Positions 1 through 10,171 of a DNA stretch of 33,870 bases are shown in pieces. The DNA comes from Bacteroidales bacterium (GTDB lineage Bacteria > Bacteroidota > Bacteroidia > Bacteroidales > WCHB1-69): NCBI GenBank assembly GCA_017615595.1, contig JAFZZT010000012.1, positions 1 through 33,870 on the forward strand, given 5' to 3'. The notes under the pieces are model-generated. The model was not told the DNA's origin. It saw nothing but the letters and a program-made list of their open reading frames with translations, and ran no database searches. The translations under genes were made by a program, and so were the position numbers. Position 1 is the stretch's first letter. Every line of letters begins with the position of its first letter.

Positions 1-34
1 CATTCGACAGCTGGCCGCGGCCAGCTGTCGAATG
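1..34. repeat. Perfect 34-bp palindrome at the left edge
   Basis: Two 16-bp arms (left arm CATTCGACAGCTGGCC) flank a central GC, so the whole 34 bp equals its own reverse complement. It is GC-rich, while the DNA immediately to the right is AT-rich. It could be a recombination or protein-binding site, a hairpin, or an artefact where an assembly ends. The sequence alone does not decide. Confidence 0.85.
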
Positions 35-49
35 AACCGAAAAAAAGAC

Positions 50-57
50 TATTTTTG
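50..57 (+). promoter_or_regulatory. Possible Bacteroidota -7 box (TATTTTTG)
   Basis: TATTTTTG matches the TAnnTTTG -7 consensus and sits just inside the palindrome. No TTTG -33 box is seen at the usual spacing, and the first ATG in the downstream frame is 88 bases away at 145. In AT-rich DNA this may be a chance match. Confidence 0.3.
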
Positions 58-2271
58 CACGACTATAAAGTTCATCGAAAACCCAACACAGACACACTGG
101 ATGAAACACCACCCGTTACAAGCTACTTGTTGGAATCTTTGCTAATGAGTCTTGAAAAGTACTTGTTGGAATTAGCAGGGATGAAGAGTAAGACAAGCCG
201 AATTGCGTTGAATCGTATTTTTGATTATGTGATAAGAAACAGCAATAATATTGCTCCCTTGGCTGTGTTGTCAAGTGTAACAATGGCTTATCCCGAAGAA
301 GTCGGAGCAGCCATGCTGCCCCTTTTTAGCGTAAAAGAGTTTTACAATTGGGACTTAGACAGAGCTTTACACGAGCATTCTTCATTGGCTCCTTTTGATG
401 ATCGAATACCGTTTGCTCAAAAAGAGCGTTGGAAATCAAATCAACTTCCACATAGAAAAAAGTATCAACGAGGTTTGCTAGATTTCATAGTGGATTATCA
501 ATTTAATATAAAAGTTCTAAATAGGGACTTATTTAAAATATTTGATATGCTGAAGTCCCAAAGCCAAAGCATAAATGACATTGCATGGAAGAAGAACTTA
601 TTGGAAATGGATGTCAGAAATCACACATTAGGAGAATATGATGCGAAACTTGGAGGATTTCCAGTATTTCCGAAATATAATGAAGAAATTGATGGATTTA
701 TTAAAGATAATCAAGATGAATATCTACGTTACCAAGAAACATCAAAATATGCTGGGTTATTGCTGAATGCATGGAAAAACAATGAATTAATTAGTTTGGA
801 AGAATGGATAGAGTGTTATGAATATTATACAAAAAAAGATAATAATACTGCTCTACTAGGAACGGTAATATTGGACAGGCCTGTTACATTAGCATATTTA
901 GGTTTGCAGATTTTTTCAGAACAAATATCAAAAAAACAAAAAGAATGGTGTGTGAAACAATTATGTAACACCATTGTAGACATCATTCAAGACACATATC
1001 ATTATGGGGGAATATCTGCCAAATACAATATAACTGAAAAGGAAATAGCATTATCTTCTTTCCATTTGTTGATACCAAACGTTAATAATGAAGAAGATGT
1101 AAATGAGATTGTCTTAGCAATTATATACACACTAATTGCGCCGCTTGCAGATTATGAGTTGGACAAAATCATTCTATATATAAGAGAAACATTTAGTAAC
1201 CATTATCCAACATTAGCCAAAAGAGTGTGGCTTGTTTTAATTAAATTAGCTGAATATCGAAAAACACATCCTTACACCCATTATGCAAAAGAATCTGATA
1301 TTCAGAATGAGGATGATTTCATTCATCGTACAATATTGGATAAAGGGTTGAGACTGGATTTATCAAAAGTGTCATTTGATCAATGCGATAGGTTTGTACT
1401 ATATCGAACGTTAGTATTGACACCTATTCGTTTTGATGATACTGATTATTATGGTTTTATCACACATTTATTGCCGATGCTAATAGGCGATTTAGAAAGC
1501 ACGGACATTAGTCTGCAGCGATTGATTCGTGGATGCTATAAATCACTCATAGATATTGAACGCTATCTTGCATCGAGTTTATTGGTGTCAGATTTAAAAT
1601 ACTCTATTCCCATATTTAAGTCACTAATTGAATCTGCACTAAAACACAAAACACCTATTCGATATGGTAGAGGCGAATTGTTGGAATTTGTCAAAAACAT
1701 TTTGGATTTTTATGTTATAAAACTACGTGATAATGGCGTGTTAGGAATTCAAGAAAAAATATATGAAGAACAAATAGCTAACTTTTGGTCTTTATGGAAT
1801 GTATTTTATGATTTGATACCAGAAGATGGTACTTGTCCGTTAATTGAGACTCTCATGTTGGACATAAGATTTCTCTGTTATGATGGTAAAGATACGCCTG
1901 ATGTAAATGATTGGAAAGTGCTGCAGAACCAACAAGAATTTTATAAAAAGTTGTTGTTGGGGAAAGGTAAATTCCACATTAATTCAGCCATCACAGTTTT
2001 TTCAACAATAGGTAATGAAGCATTTATGCCAGATGGAATAAGTTGGATTGTTGAGGTATTAGAATCCAATCCTGAATTATGTGAGTGTTTATCAATCACT
2101 CAGGCTGACAGAATGATAAAGAGGATCTTTTATCAACATATTTCTATTATTAAAAGCAATAAAAAGCTTATAGAGGACTATTTGTGGATACTGAACAAAA
2201 TGGTTGAGTTAGGATCTTCAAATGCATATTTTATCAGAGAGAATGTGATCACATTCAAGAAGGCGTGTTAA
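55..2271 (+). CDS. Hypothetical helical protein, probably N-terminally truncated
   Basis: I do not recognise this gene with confidence. The frame is open from position 1. The listed start is a TTG lying inside a -7-like box; the first ATG is at 145. Residues before that ATG (for example DETPPVTSYLLESLL) look as protein-like as those after it, so the real start is probably beyond the left edge or was lost. The protein looks fully helical and soluble, without membrane segments or a P-loop. The overall look resembles the helical-repeat C-terminal half of large NTPase-type defence proteins; that is an impression, not a demonstrated homology. It is AT-rich (two hand-counted 60-base lines gave 35-37% G+C) compared with the housekeeping genes to the right (one line in atpA gave 67%), which suggests horizontal acquisition. 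Confidence 0.7.
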   Translation: MHDYKVHRKPNTDTLDETPPVTSYLLESLLMSLEKYLLELAGMKSKTSRIALNRIFDYVIRNSNNIAPLAVLSSVTMAYPEEVGAAMLPLFSVKEFYNWDLDRALHEHSSLAPFDDRIPFAQKERWKSNQLPHRKKYQRGLLDFIVDYQFNIKVLNRDLFKIFDMLKSQSQSINDIAWKKNLLEMDVRNHTLGEYDAKLGGFPVFPKYNEEIDGFIKDNQDEYLRYQETSKYAGLLLNAWKNNELISLEEWIECYEYYTKKDNNTALLGTVILDRPVTLAYLGLQIFSEQISKKQKEWCVKQLCNTIVDIIQDTYHYGGISAKYNITEKEIALSSFHLLIPNVNNEEDVNEIVLAIIYTLIAPLADYELDKIILYIRETFSNHYPTLAKRVWLVLIKLAEYRKTHPYTHYAKESDIQNEDDFIHRTILDKGLRLDLSKVSFDQCDRFVLYRTLVLTPIRFDDTDYYGFITHLLPMLIGDLESTDISLQRLIRGCYKSLIDIERYLASSLLVSDLKYSIPIFKSLIESALKHKTPIRYGRGELLEFVKNILDFYVIKLRDNGVLGIQEKIYEEQIANFWSLWNVFYDLIPEDGTCPLIETLMLDIRFLCYDGKDTPDVNDWKVLQNQQEFYKKLLLGKGKFHINSAITVFSTIGNEAFMPDGISWIVEVLESNPELCECLSITQADRMIKRIFYQHISIIKSNKKLIEDYLWILNKMVELGSSNAYFIRENVITFKKAC

Positions 2272-2311
2272 CATAGAGACAATGACGGTTGAATTAATTT
2301 AAGAATTTGAT

Positions 2312-2319
2312 TACTTTTG
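2312..2319 (+). promoter_or_regulatory. Bacteroidota -7 box before the Fic remnant
   Basis: TACTTTTG fits TAnnTTTG and lies 42 bases ahead of the ATG at 2362. It appears to be the surviving promoter of the broken Fic gene. Confidence 0.55.
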
Positions 2320-2361
2320 CACCCTGAAACAACGAAACGGACAACTCGTAAGAACCAACGA

Positions 2362-2484
2362 ATGGCACGAAAAAAAGATACATATAACGGCTACAAACCA
2401 CCATTTACACTGTCGGCAAAGGCGGTGGAAATTATCCATACACGTATGCACAACCTGACATGTGGCTTAAGACAATGGGGATGA
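2362..2484 (+). pseudogene. Fic-family protein, N-terminal remnant only
   Basis: A 40-codon frame starts MARKKDTYNGYKPPFTLSAK and continues AVEII, which is the characteristic beginning of Bacteroidales Fic/DOC proteins found beside type I restriction genes. After about residue 25 the similarity stops: instead of the expected helical region there is an unrelated tail and a TGA at 2482. No Fic catalytic motif (HPFxxGNGR type) follows anywhere. The rest of the gene is therefore deleted, leaving the promoter and the start. Fic proteins modify target proteins, usually by AMP transfer; this fragment cannot. Identification rests on recall of the family N-terminus. Confidence 0.6.
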
Positions 2485-2529
2485 AATCCAAAAAACAATA
2501 AAAAACAAAAAGTTTTTGGATTTCATTCC
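2478..2529. repeat. Inverted repeat overlapping the promoter of the AAA ATPase gene
   Basis: ATGAAATCCAAAAA (2481-2494) is exactly complementary to TTTTTGGATTTCAT (2513-2526), with an 18-base A-rich loop. Two more G:C pairs can form outside after a G:T wobble. The right arm contains the -33 TTTG of the next gene. It could be a terminator for the upstream fragment, an operator, or both. Confidence 0.6.
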
Positions 2530-2547
2530 AAAAAAAATGTATTTTTG
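2515..2547 (+). promoter_or_regulatory. Promoter (-33 TTTG, -7 TATTTTTG) of the AAA/DUF4143-hsdR pair
   Basis: TTTG at 2515-2518 and TATTTTTG at 2540-2547 are 21 bases apart, which fits the Bacteroidota consensus TTTG-N19-21-TAnnTTTG. The start codon follows 27 bases later. This is the best complete promoter in the window. Confidence 0.75.
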
Positions 2548-2574
2548 CGGTTCAATAAATAGAAAAGCGGACAG

Positions 2575-3777
2575 ATGGAAACCATAAAACGCGAACGATA
2601 TATAGAGAGACTCAAAGCCTTGAGAGACAAGAAAATCATCAAGGTCATCACAGGTGTGCGACGTTGTGGAAAAAGCACCCTGATGACTCTGTTTCAACAG
2701 GAATTGATGCACTCCGGAGTGCAAAAAGAGCAGATTATCAACATCAATTTTGAAGATTACGATTTTGTGGAGTTGAGAGATGCCAAAATGCTGTATGAAT
2801 ACATCAGCCAACGCCTTTCAAAAGACATTCGCAATTATGTCTTTCTTGACGAGGTTCAACATGTTGAAAATTATGCCGATGTGGTGGATGCACTTTTCAT
2901 GAAGGATAACATAGATCTTTACATCACCGGATCAAATGCTTACTTGCTGTCAAGTGAGATAGCCACTCTACTCTCCGGACGTTATGTGGAGATTCAACTA
3001 TTGCCGCTTTCGTTCAAAGAATATGTCTCCGCAACTGGTGACACGAACAATTTGGAAAGGAAATACTCCGATTATATCACCTTCTCTGCATTCCCGTATG
3101 CAATGGCTTTCGAACGCGACGAACAGCTGACAGATGATTATCTTAGAGGCATTTACAGTACCATCGTGCTGAAAGATGTAGTGCAACGCAACAGGATAAG
3201 TGATGCTATGATGCTTGAGAATGTGCTGGCTTTCCTTGCCGACAATATTGGGAATACTTTATCTGTGAAAAAGATTGCCGATACGCTTACCTCTTCAGGT
3301 CGGAAAGCAGATGTGAAAACCATTGAGAAATATCTGTCTGCGCTGTGCCAAAGCTTTATTCTTTACCCTGCCAAACGATACAATATCAAGGGCCGCCAAC
3401 TGTTGAAAACAATGGAGAAATACTATCTGGTGGATGTGGCACTGCGCAATACGCTTCTTGGCTCAAAAAATACGGATTTCGGGCGTGTGCTTGAAAACGT
3501 GGTGTATTTGGAGTTGCTAAGGCGTAATCATCACGTTTATGTAGGAAAGACTGATGCCTTGGAAGTTGATTTCGTTACGGTAAACATGCAGGATGTAGCA
3601 TATTACCAAGTGGCGGCAACGGTGCTTGACAACTCCACGCTCCAAAGGGAGCTGCAGCCGTTACAGGCTATTAAAGATAATTATCCGAAAACAATCCTCA
3701 CGTTGGACAAGATGCCTGTGACATTTCACAATGGCATTAAACAACAGAATGTATTAGATTGGTTATTAGAACAATAG
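2575..3777 (+). CDS. AAA ATPase with DUF4143 domain
   Basis: A 400-residue P-loop ATPase of the AAA_14/DUF4143 type. Walker A is GVRRCGKST (residues 27-35) and Walker B is YVFLDEVQ (88-95). A TGS sensor-like motif follows in the segment YITGSNAYLL. The C-terminal half carries the DUF4143 region with a conserved EVDFV motif that recalls a PD-(D/E)xK nuclease fold. The biochemical role of the family is not established; members are common in bacterial accessory regions. The gene has its own promoter at 2515-2547 and ends 4 nt before hsdR, so the two are very likely co-transcribed. That placement suggests a restriction-associated accessory role, but this is inference. Length is normal for the family and the gene looks intact. 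Confidence 0.85.
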   Translation: METIKRERYIERLKALRDKKIIKVITGVRRCGKSTLMTLFQQELMHSGVQKEQIININFEDYDFVELRDAKMLYEYISQRLSKDIRNYVFLDEVQHVENYADVVDALFMKDNIDLYITGSNAYLLSSEIATLLSGRYVEIQLLPLSFKEYVSATGDTNNLERKYSDYITFSAFPYAMAFERDEQLTDDYLRGIYSTIVLKDVVQRNRISDAMMLENVLAFLADNIGNTLSVKKIADTLTSSGRKADVKTIEKYLSALCQSFILYPAKRYNIKGRQLLKTMEKYYLVDVALRNTLLGSKNTDFGRVLENVVYLELLRRNHHVYVGKTDALEVDFVTVNMQDVAYYQVAATVLDNSTLQRELQPLQAIKDNYPKTILTLDKMPVTFHNGIKQQNVLDWLLEQ

Positions 3778-3781
3778 CATT

Positions 3782-6700
3782 ATGTCCCCACTTCACGAAT
3801 CCGACATAGAACAGATGCTCATCGACTTGCTGAAGGCAAAGGGATACAAGTATCTCTATGGTCCCGACATCGCGCCCGATGGTGAGAATCCCTTGCGAGA
3901 GAGTTTTGAAGCGGTGGTACTTCGCGATAAATTGGAAAATGCGGTGAAACGGCTCAATCCGGCTTTGCCCTATTCAGTGCAGGATGAGGCCATCAAAACG
4001 GTATTGCGCATCAGTTCGCCCGAGGTGTTAGCAAACAACGAGGAATTCCACCGTCTGCTGACTGAGGGTATTCCAGTGTCGGTGTTCAAAGATGGCGTGG
4101 AGCGCGGTGATCGTGTTTGGCTTATCGATTTCAATGACGCGTGGAACAACGAGTTCACGGTGGTCAATCAGTTCACCATCATTGAGAACGGACACAACCG
4201 CCGTCCCGATGTGGTGCTGTTTGTGAACGGTCTGCCATTGGTGGTGTTCGAGCTGAAAAACGCTGCCGATGAAAACGCCACATTGCAAAGTGCTTACAGA
4301 CAGATTGAAACCTATAAGCAACAAATCCCATCGCTGTTTACTTACAACGCCTTGGTAGTCATCTCCGATGGTTTGGAAGCCCGGGCAGGCTCGCTTTCGG
4401 CGGGCTTCAGTCGCTATACCGCATGGAAAAGCGATGACGGGGAAAGTGTTGCTTCACATTTAGTTAGCGAATTGGAAGTGCTCGTCAACGGCATGTTGCA
4501 CAAGGACACTCTGCTCGACCTTGTATGTTCGTTCACGGTGTTCGAGAAGCAGAAACAGGAAGACTTGAAAACGGGGTTCACAACCATCAAAACGGTGAAG
4601 AAAATAGCCGCTTACCACCAATATTACGCCGTAAACAAAGCTGTAGAATCGACCATCCGCGCAACGGGTGTCAATCAAACAGCTATGGTGGCGGAATCCC
4701 CCGCCCATTACGGACTGGCAACGGTGAAACGACAAGAGGTTGGAGATCATCGCGCTGGTGTGGTGTGGCATACACAGGGCAGCGGCAAGTCATTGACGAT
4801 GGTGTTCTATGTCGGGAAAATTGTGCAGCAACTCAACAACCCGACCATCGTGGTCATTACAGACCGCAACGACCTCGACGACCAACTTTTCGACACCTTT
4901 ACAGGCTCCAGACAGCTGTTACGACAAACGCCGGTTCAGGCCATGAGTCGCGAGCATTTGAAACGCTTGTTGCAGGTGCGGTCAGGCGGCGTGATTTTTA
5001 CCACAATACAGAAATTCCAGCCCGAGTCGGGCAATGTATATACTCAACTCACGGATCGTAGCAACGTGATTGTGATTGCTGACGAGGCACACCGCACCCA
5101 ATATGGGTTCAAGGCCAAAACAGTGGAGGTGAAGAACGAGGCAGATGAAGTAATTGGTTCGGAAATCAAATACGGTTTCGCCAAATATCTGCGCGATGCA
5201 CTGCCTAACGCCACTTATCTGGGCTTCACAGGTACACCCATTGAGAAAGATGACAAGAACACGCCCGCCGTTTTCGGCAATTACATTGACGTTTACGACA
5301 TTGCTCAGGCGGTGGAAGACGGCGCAACAGTGCGCATTTACTATGAGAGCCGTCTTGCCAAAGTGGCGTTGAGCGATGAAGGACGGCAATTGGTAGCAGA
5401 CCTCGACAAAGAGCTGGAGACCGAGAATATGAACGATGTTCAGAAGGCCAAGGCGAAATGGACGCAGTTGGAGGCATTGATTGGCAGTCCGAATCGCATA
5501 AAGAACATCGCCAAAGATATTGTGACCCATTTCGAGGAACGCCAAAAGGTGTTTGAGGGCAAAGCGATGATCGTGGCAATGAGTCGCCGTATCGCCGCCG
5601 AACTGTATGACGAAATCATCAAACTCCGTCCCGAATGGCATTCCGACGATTTGTCGAAAGGAGCCGTCAAAGTGGTGATGACTTCATCCGCATCTGACGG
5701 AGCGAACATCGCCAAGCATCACACCACCAAGGAACAGCGCAGGGCGTTGGCAGACCGCATGAAAGACCCTGATGACGAGCTGAAGCTAGTCATTGTGCGC
5801 GACATGTGGCTGACTGGTTTTGATGTGCCTTGTCTGCATACGCTGTATATTGATAAACCCATGCAAGGCCACAACCTAATGCAGGCCATCGCCCGCGTGA
5901 ACCGTGTCTATAAGGACAAACCTGGCGGTCTGGTGGTTGATTATTTAGGCATAGCGGCGGATTTGAAAAAAGCATTGTCGTTCTATTCCGATTCGGGCGG
6001 CAAAGGCGACCCCACTTTGCAGCAAGAGCAGGCCGTTACCTTGATGCAAGAGAAGTTGGAGGTGGTGGAGCAGATGTTCTTTGGCTTCGACTACAATCAG
6101 TATTTCACTGCCGACACTTCCGGAAAACTCTCCTGGATTTTGAAGGCCGAAGATTTCATCTTAGGTTTAGATGATGGCAAGAAGCGTTTTGTCAACGAAG
6201 TAACCGCCTTGGGCAAAGCTTTCGCCTTGGCCATTCCACAGGATGCGGCCATGGATGTGAAGGAGGAGGTGGCTTTCTTCCAAGCCGTGAAAGCCCGTCT
6301 TTGCAAATTCGACCAAACGGGATTGGGGCATTCAGACGAAGAAATTGAAACCACTATCCGTCAGGTGATTGACAAGGCGTTAGTTTCAGAAAAAGTCATC
6401 GACTTATTCGATGCAGCAGGCATCAAAAAGCCTGATATTTCCATTCTTTCCGAAGAATTCCTGATGGAGTTGAAAGACATGGAGCACAAGAACATTGCTT
6501 TGGAGGTGCTGAAAAAATTGTTGGAAGGCGAAATCAAGTCGAGAGCCAAGTTCAATGTGGTGGAAGGTCGCACTTTGATGGAAATGTTAGACGGTTCCAT
6601 TACTCGTTATCACAACAAAATCATTACAGCCGCAGAAGTCATCGACGAGTTAATCAAGTTGAGCAAAACTATTGTGGAGAAGGACAAAGATGCCGAAAGC

Positions 6701-6994
6701 ATGGGACTTACCACATACGAATATGCATTCTATTCCGCCGTCGCCGACAATGAAAGTGCGCTTGATTTGATGGGCAAAGATAAGCTTCGCGAATTGGCGG
6801 TCGTGTTGACTGAAACTATCCGCAAAAACTCCTCTATCGACTGGACCATCAAAGAAAATGTCCGTGCGAAGATGAAAGTGGCAGTGAAAAGGCTTTTGCG
6901 CAAGTACGGTTATCCTCCTGATATGCAGCAGTTGGCCACGGAAACGGTCTTGAAACAAGCGGAGCTGATTGCGGAAGAGATAACGAAAGAATAA
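3782..6994 (+). CDS. hsdR: Type I restriction enzyme, R (motor/nuclease) subunit
   Basis: HsdR cleaves unmethylated foreign DNA after ATP-driven translocation, in a complex with HsdM and HsdS. The 1070 residues match the usual length. The N-terminal nuclease shows D143 and E157-x-K159 in RPDVVLF...FELKN, a PD-(D/E)xK centre. The helicase motor follows: Walker A HTQGSGKS (330-337), DEAH box (434-437), motif III GFTGTP (481-486), and motif VI-like QAIARVNRVY further on. The C-terminal helical part, expected to contact HsdM, is complete. It starts 4 nt after the AAA/DUF4143 gene. No hsdM or hsdS lies within the window, so the enzyme depends on genes left of position 1 or elsewhere, or is an orphan. 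A hairpin terminator follows the stop. Confidence 0.95.
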   Translation: MSPLHESDIEQMLIDLLKAKGYKYLYGPDIAPDGENPLRESFEAVVLRDKLENAVKRLNPALPYSVQDEAIKTVLRISSPEVLANNEEFHRLLTEGIPVSVFKDGVERGDRVWLIDFNDAWNNEFTVVNQFTIIENGHNRRPDVVLFVNGLPLVVFELKNAADENATLQSAYRQIETYKQQIPSLFTYNALVVISDGLEARAGSLSAGFSRYTAWKSDDGESVASHLVSELEVLVNGMLHKDTLLDLVCSFTVFEKQKQEDLKTGFTTIKTVKKIAAYHQYYAVNKAVESTIRATGVNQTAMVAESPAHYGLATVKRQEVGDHRAGVVWHTQGSGKSLTMVFYVGKIVQQLNNPTIVVITDRNDLDDQLFDTFTGSRQLLRQTPVQAMSREHLKRLLQVRSGGVIFTTIQKFQPESGNVYTQLTDRSNVIVIADEAHRTQYGFKAKTVEVKNEADEVIGSEIKYGFAKYLRDALPNATYLGFTGTPIEKDDKNTPAVFGNYIDVYDIAQAVEDGATVRIYYESRLAKVALSDEGRQLVADLDKELETENMNDVQKAKAKWTQLEALIGSPNRIKNIAKDIVTHFEERQKVFEGKAMIVAMSRRIAAELYDEIIKLRPEWHSDDLSKGAVKVVMTSSASDGANIAKHHTTKEQRRALADRMKDPDDELKLVIVRDMWLTGFDVPCLHTLYIDKPMQGHNLMQAIARVNRVYKDKPGGLVVDYLGIAADLKKALSFYSDSGGKGDPTLQQEQAVTLMQEKLEVVEQMFFGFDYNQYFTADTSGKLSWILKAEDFILGLDDGKKRFVNEVTALGKAFALAIPQDAAMDVKEEVAFFQAVKARLCKFDQTGLGHSDEEIETTIRQVIDKALVSEKVIDLFDAAGIKKPDISILSEEFLMELKDMEHKNIALEVLKKLLEGEIKSRAKFNVVEGRTLMEMLDGSITRYHNKIITAAEVIDELIKLSKTIVEKDKDAESMGLTTYEYAFYSAVADNESALDLMGKDKLRELAVVLTETIRKNSSIDWTIKENVRAKMKVAVKRLLRKYGYPPDMQQLATETVLKQAELIAEEITKE

Positions 6995-7014
6995 ATATGT
7001 GAAAGTATTAAAAT

Positions 7015-7046
7015 AAAAAGACCATCCTTGGGAATGGTCTTTTTTG
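7015..7046. terminator. Bidirectional hairpin terminator between hsdR and atpG
   Basis: AAAAAGACCAT pairs with ATGGTCTTTTT around a short loop, with a T-run on each strand's 3' side. It lies in the gap between the convergent hsdR and atpG genes and can serve both. Confidence 0.8.
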
Positions 7047-7068
7047 TGGCAAATGATAATGTGTAAAC

Positions 7069-7947
7069 TTATCCTTTCAGCGCCTCCGCGCCGCTGACGA
7101 TCTCGATGAGCTCGTTGGTGATGGAGGACTGGCGGGCGTTGTTGTACTTTAGCTTCAGGTCGCGGAGGATCTCCGTGGCGTTGTCGGTGGCCTTGGTCAT
7201 GGAGATCATGCGGGCGCCGTGCTCGGAGGCGATGGAGTCGCACATGGTCTTGTACAGCTGCGTGCGCATAATCTTCGGGATCAGCTCTTCCAACACCTCT
7301 TGCGGGGACGGCTCGATGATGTAGTCGTTGCCCGAGGTGGCGGTCTCTTCCGCTGCCAGGTTGGTGATGGGCAGGAACGGCTCCACGGTCACACGCTGCG
7401 TGGCAGCGTTCAGGAACTGGTTATAGACGATGTCCACCTTGTCGATCTCGCCCTTCAGGAAGCTTTGCGTGAGCTCATCGCAGATGGCTGACACCTCCGA
7501 GAAGTCGGGGTTGTCGATCAGCTTCTCGTTGCTCTGCATGACAGGGTAGAGGCGGGAGAGCTGCTCCCGACCTTTCTTGCCCAAGCATATTAGCTGGAGG
7601 TTGCCCGCCTGGTGTTGCGCTGCATACTGACTCTCCACAAGGTTGTTGACAGCCTTCACAATGTTGGAGTTGAAGGCGCCGCACAACCCTTTGTTGGAGG
7701 TGATGGCCACGATGACGACCTTCTCAGGAGCGCGCTGTTCATAGAGCGGCATCTGCTCCATGGTGGCGGTGGCAGTGGATAGGTCCGCCAGAATCTCGTT
7801 GAGCTTCTCAGAGTATGGACGCAGATACTGGATGGAACTCTGCGCGCGTCTGAGCTTGGCGGCCGAGACCAGCTTCATGGAGCTGGTGATCTTCTGCGTG
7901 GACTCGATAGAGCTGATACGGGTTCGTATTTCTTTGAGGTTTCCCAT
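7069..7947 (-). CDS. atpG: F-type ATP synthase gamma subunit
   Basis: The gamma subunit is the central rotor shaft of F1, turning inside the alpha3beta3 ring and coupling proton (or Na+) flow to ATP synthesis. The N-terminus MGNLKEIRTRISSIESTQKI is typical of the family, as is the C-terminal helix with ITNELIEIVSGAEAL. The length of 292 residues is normal. It follows atpA with only 2 nt between stop and start, so it is the last gene of the atpH-atpA-atpG unit. The beta and epsilon genes do not follow; a terminator and the convergent hsdR do. Confidence 0.96.
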   Translation of the reverse strand: MGNLKEIRTRISSIESTQKITSSMKLVSAAKLRRAQSSIQYLRPYSEKLNEILADLSTATATMEQMPLYEQRAPEKVVIVAITSNKGLCGAFNSNIVKAVNNLVESQYAAQHQAGNLQLICLGKKGREQLSRLYPVMQSNEKLIDNPDFSEVSAICDELTQSFLKGEIDKVDIVYNQFLNAATQRVTVEPFLPITNLAAEETATSGNDYIIEPSPQEVLEELIPKIMRTQLYKTMCDSIASEHGARMISMTKATDNATEILRDLKLKYNNARQSSITNELIEIVSGAEALKG

Positions 7948-7949
7948 GA

Positions 7950-9548
<1,599 letters not shown>

Positions 9549-9560
9549 ATATGTGATACA

Positions 9561-10118
9561 TTAATAATTAACTTGATAGATATTGTGTGCAAATTCTTGT
9601 CTCAGCTTGTTGATCTTGGAGATGACGCTGGCATCGATGAAGTAGTCGTCGAATTTGATGAGGATGCCGCCGATGATTTCGGGGTCCACCACCTGTTTGA
9701 TCTCCACGGTGGACTGAGTCTTCTCTTCCAGGATGCCTTTGATCTTCTCGGCCAGCTCGGTGCTGAGCGGCTGGGCGGTAGTCAACGTGGCCACCTTGAT
9801 GTTGTGGGCGATGTTGTACAATTTGATGTATTCCTCGCAGATGGTGGCGATGGCGGGCTCCCGTTTCTTCTTGATGATGACACCCAAGAAGTTGAAGGAT
9901 GTCTCGCTGAGCTTTCCGGAGAACACTTCTGAGAAGATGGCGTATTTCTTCGAGGGAACGATGACAGGACTGTTCAGGACAATCTGTAGCTCCTGGTTCT
10001 CTTTCAGAACCTGGATAATCTGTCGCAGATCATCTTTGACGGCATCTACATGGTCGTTTTCAGCGGCAAAGTCAAACAATGCTTTGGCGTATCTGCTTGC
10101 TACTTTCGGATTCTTCAT
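9561..10118 (-). CDS. atpH: F-type ATP synthase delta subunit
   Basis: Delta (OSCP-type) joins the top of F1 to the peripheral stalk b subunits. Family marks are the N-terminal SRYAKALFDFAAE helix and the C-terminal DPEIIGGILIKFDDYFIDAS segment (compare the usual DPxLIGGxxxxxGDxxxDxS). The length of 185 residues is normal. It opens the atpHAG unit: a -7 promoter box lies 22 bases before its start and the next gene upstream is pyrE, not atpF. The b, c, a, beta and epsilon genes must therefore be elsewhere. Confidence 0.94.
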   Translation of the reverse strand: MKNPKVASRYAKALFDFAAENDHVDAVKDDLRQIIQVLKENQELQIVLNSPVIVPSKKYAIFSEVFSGKLSETSFNFLGVIIKKKREPAIATICEEYIKLYNIAHNIKVATLTTAQPLSTELAEKIKGILEEKTQSTVEIKQVVDPEIIGGILIKFDDYFIDASVISKINKLRQEFAHNIYQVNY

Positions 10119-10139
10119 TATCGTTTGTTAAAGCGGTCG

Positions 10140-10147
10140 CAAAAATA
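10140..10147 (-). promoter_or_regulatory. -7 box of the atpHAG unit (TATTTTTG)
   Basis: On the minus strand TATTTTTG fits TAnnTTTG, 21 bases before the atpH start codon. No clear -33 TTTG is visible. It supports a separate transcript for atpHAG. Confidence 0.6.
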
Positions 10148-10171
10148 AAAAAAGATGTGTGAAATGAGCTC

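Noticed and set aside
4028..4324. Small open frames inside hsdR on either strand
   Set aside because: All overlap a complete, motif-rich HsdR frame and have no independent support.
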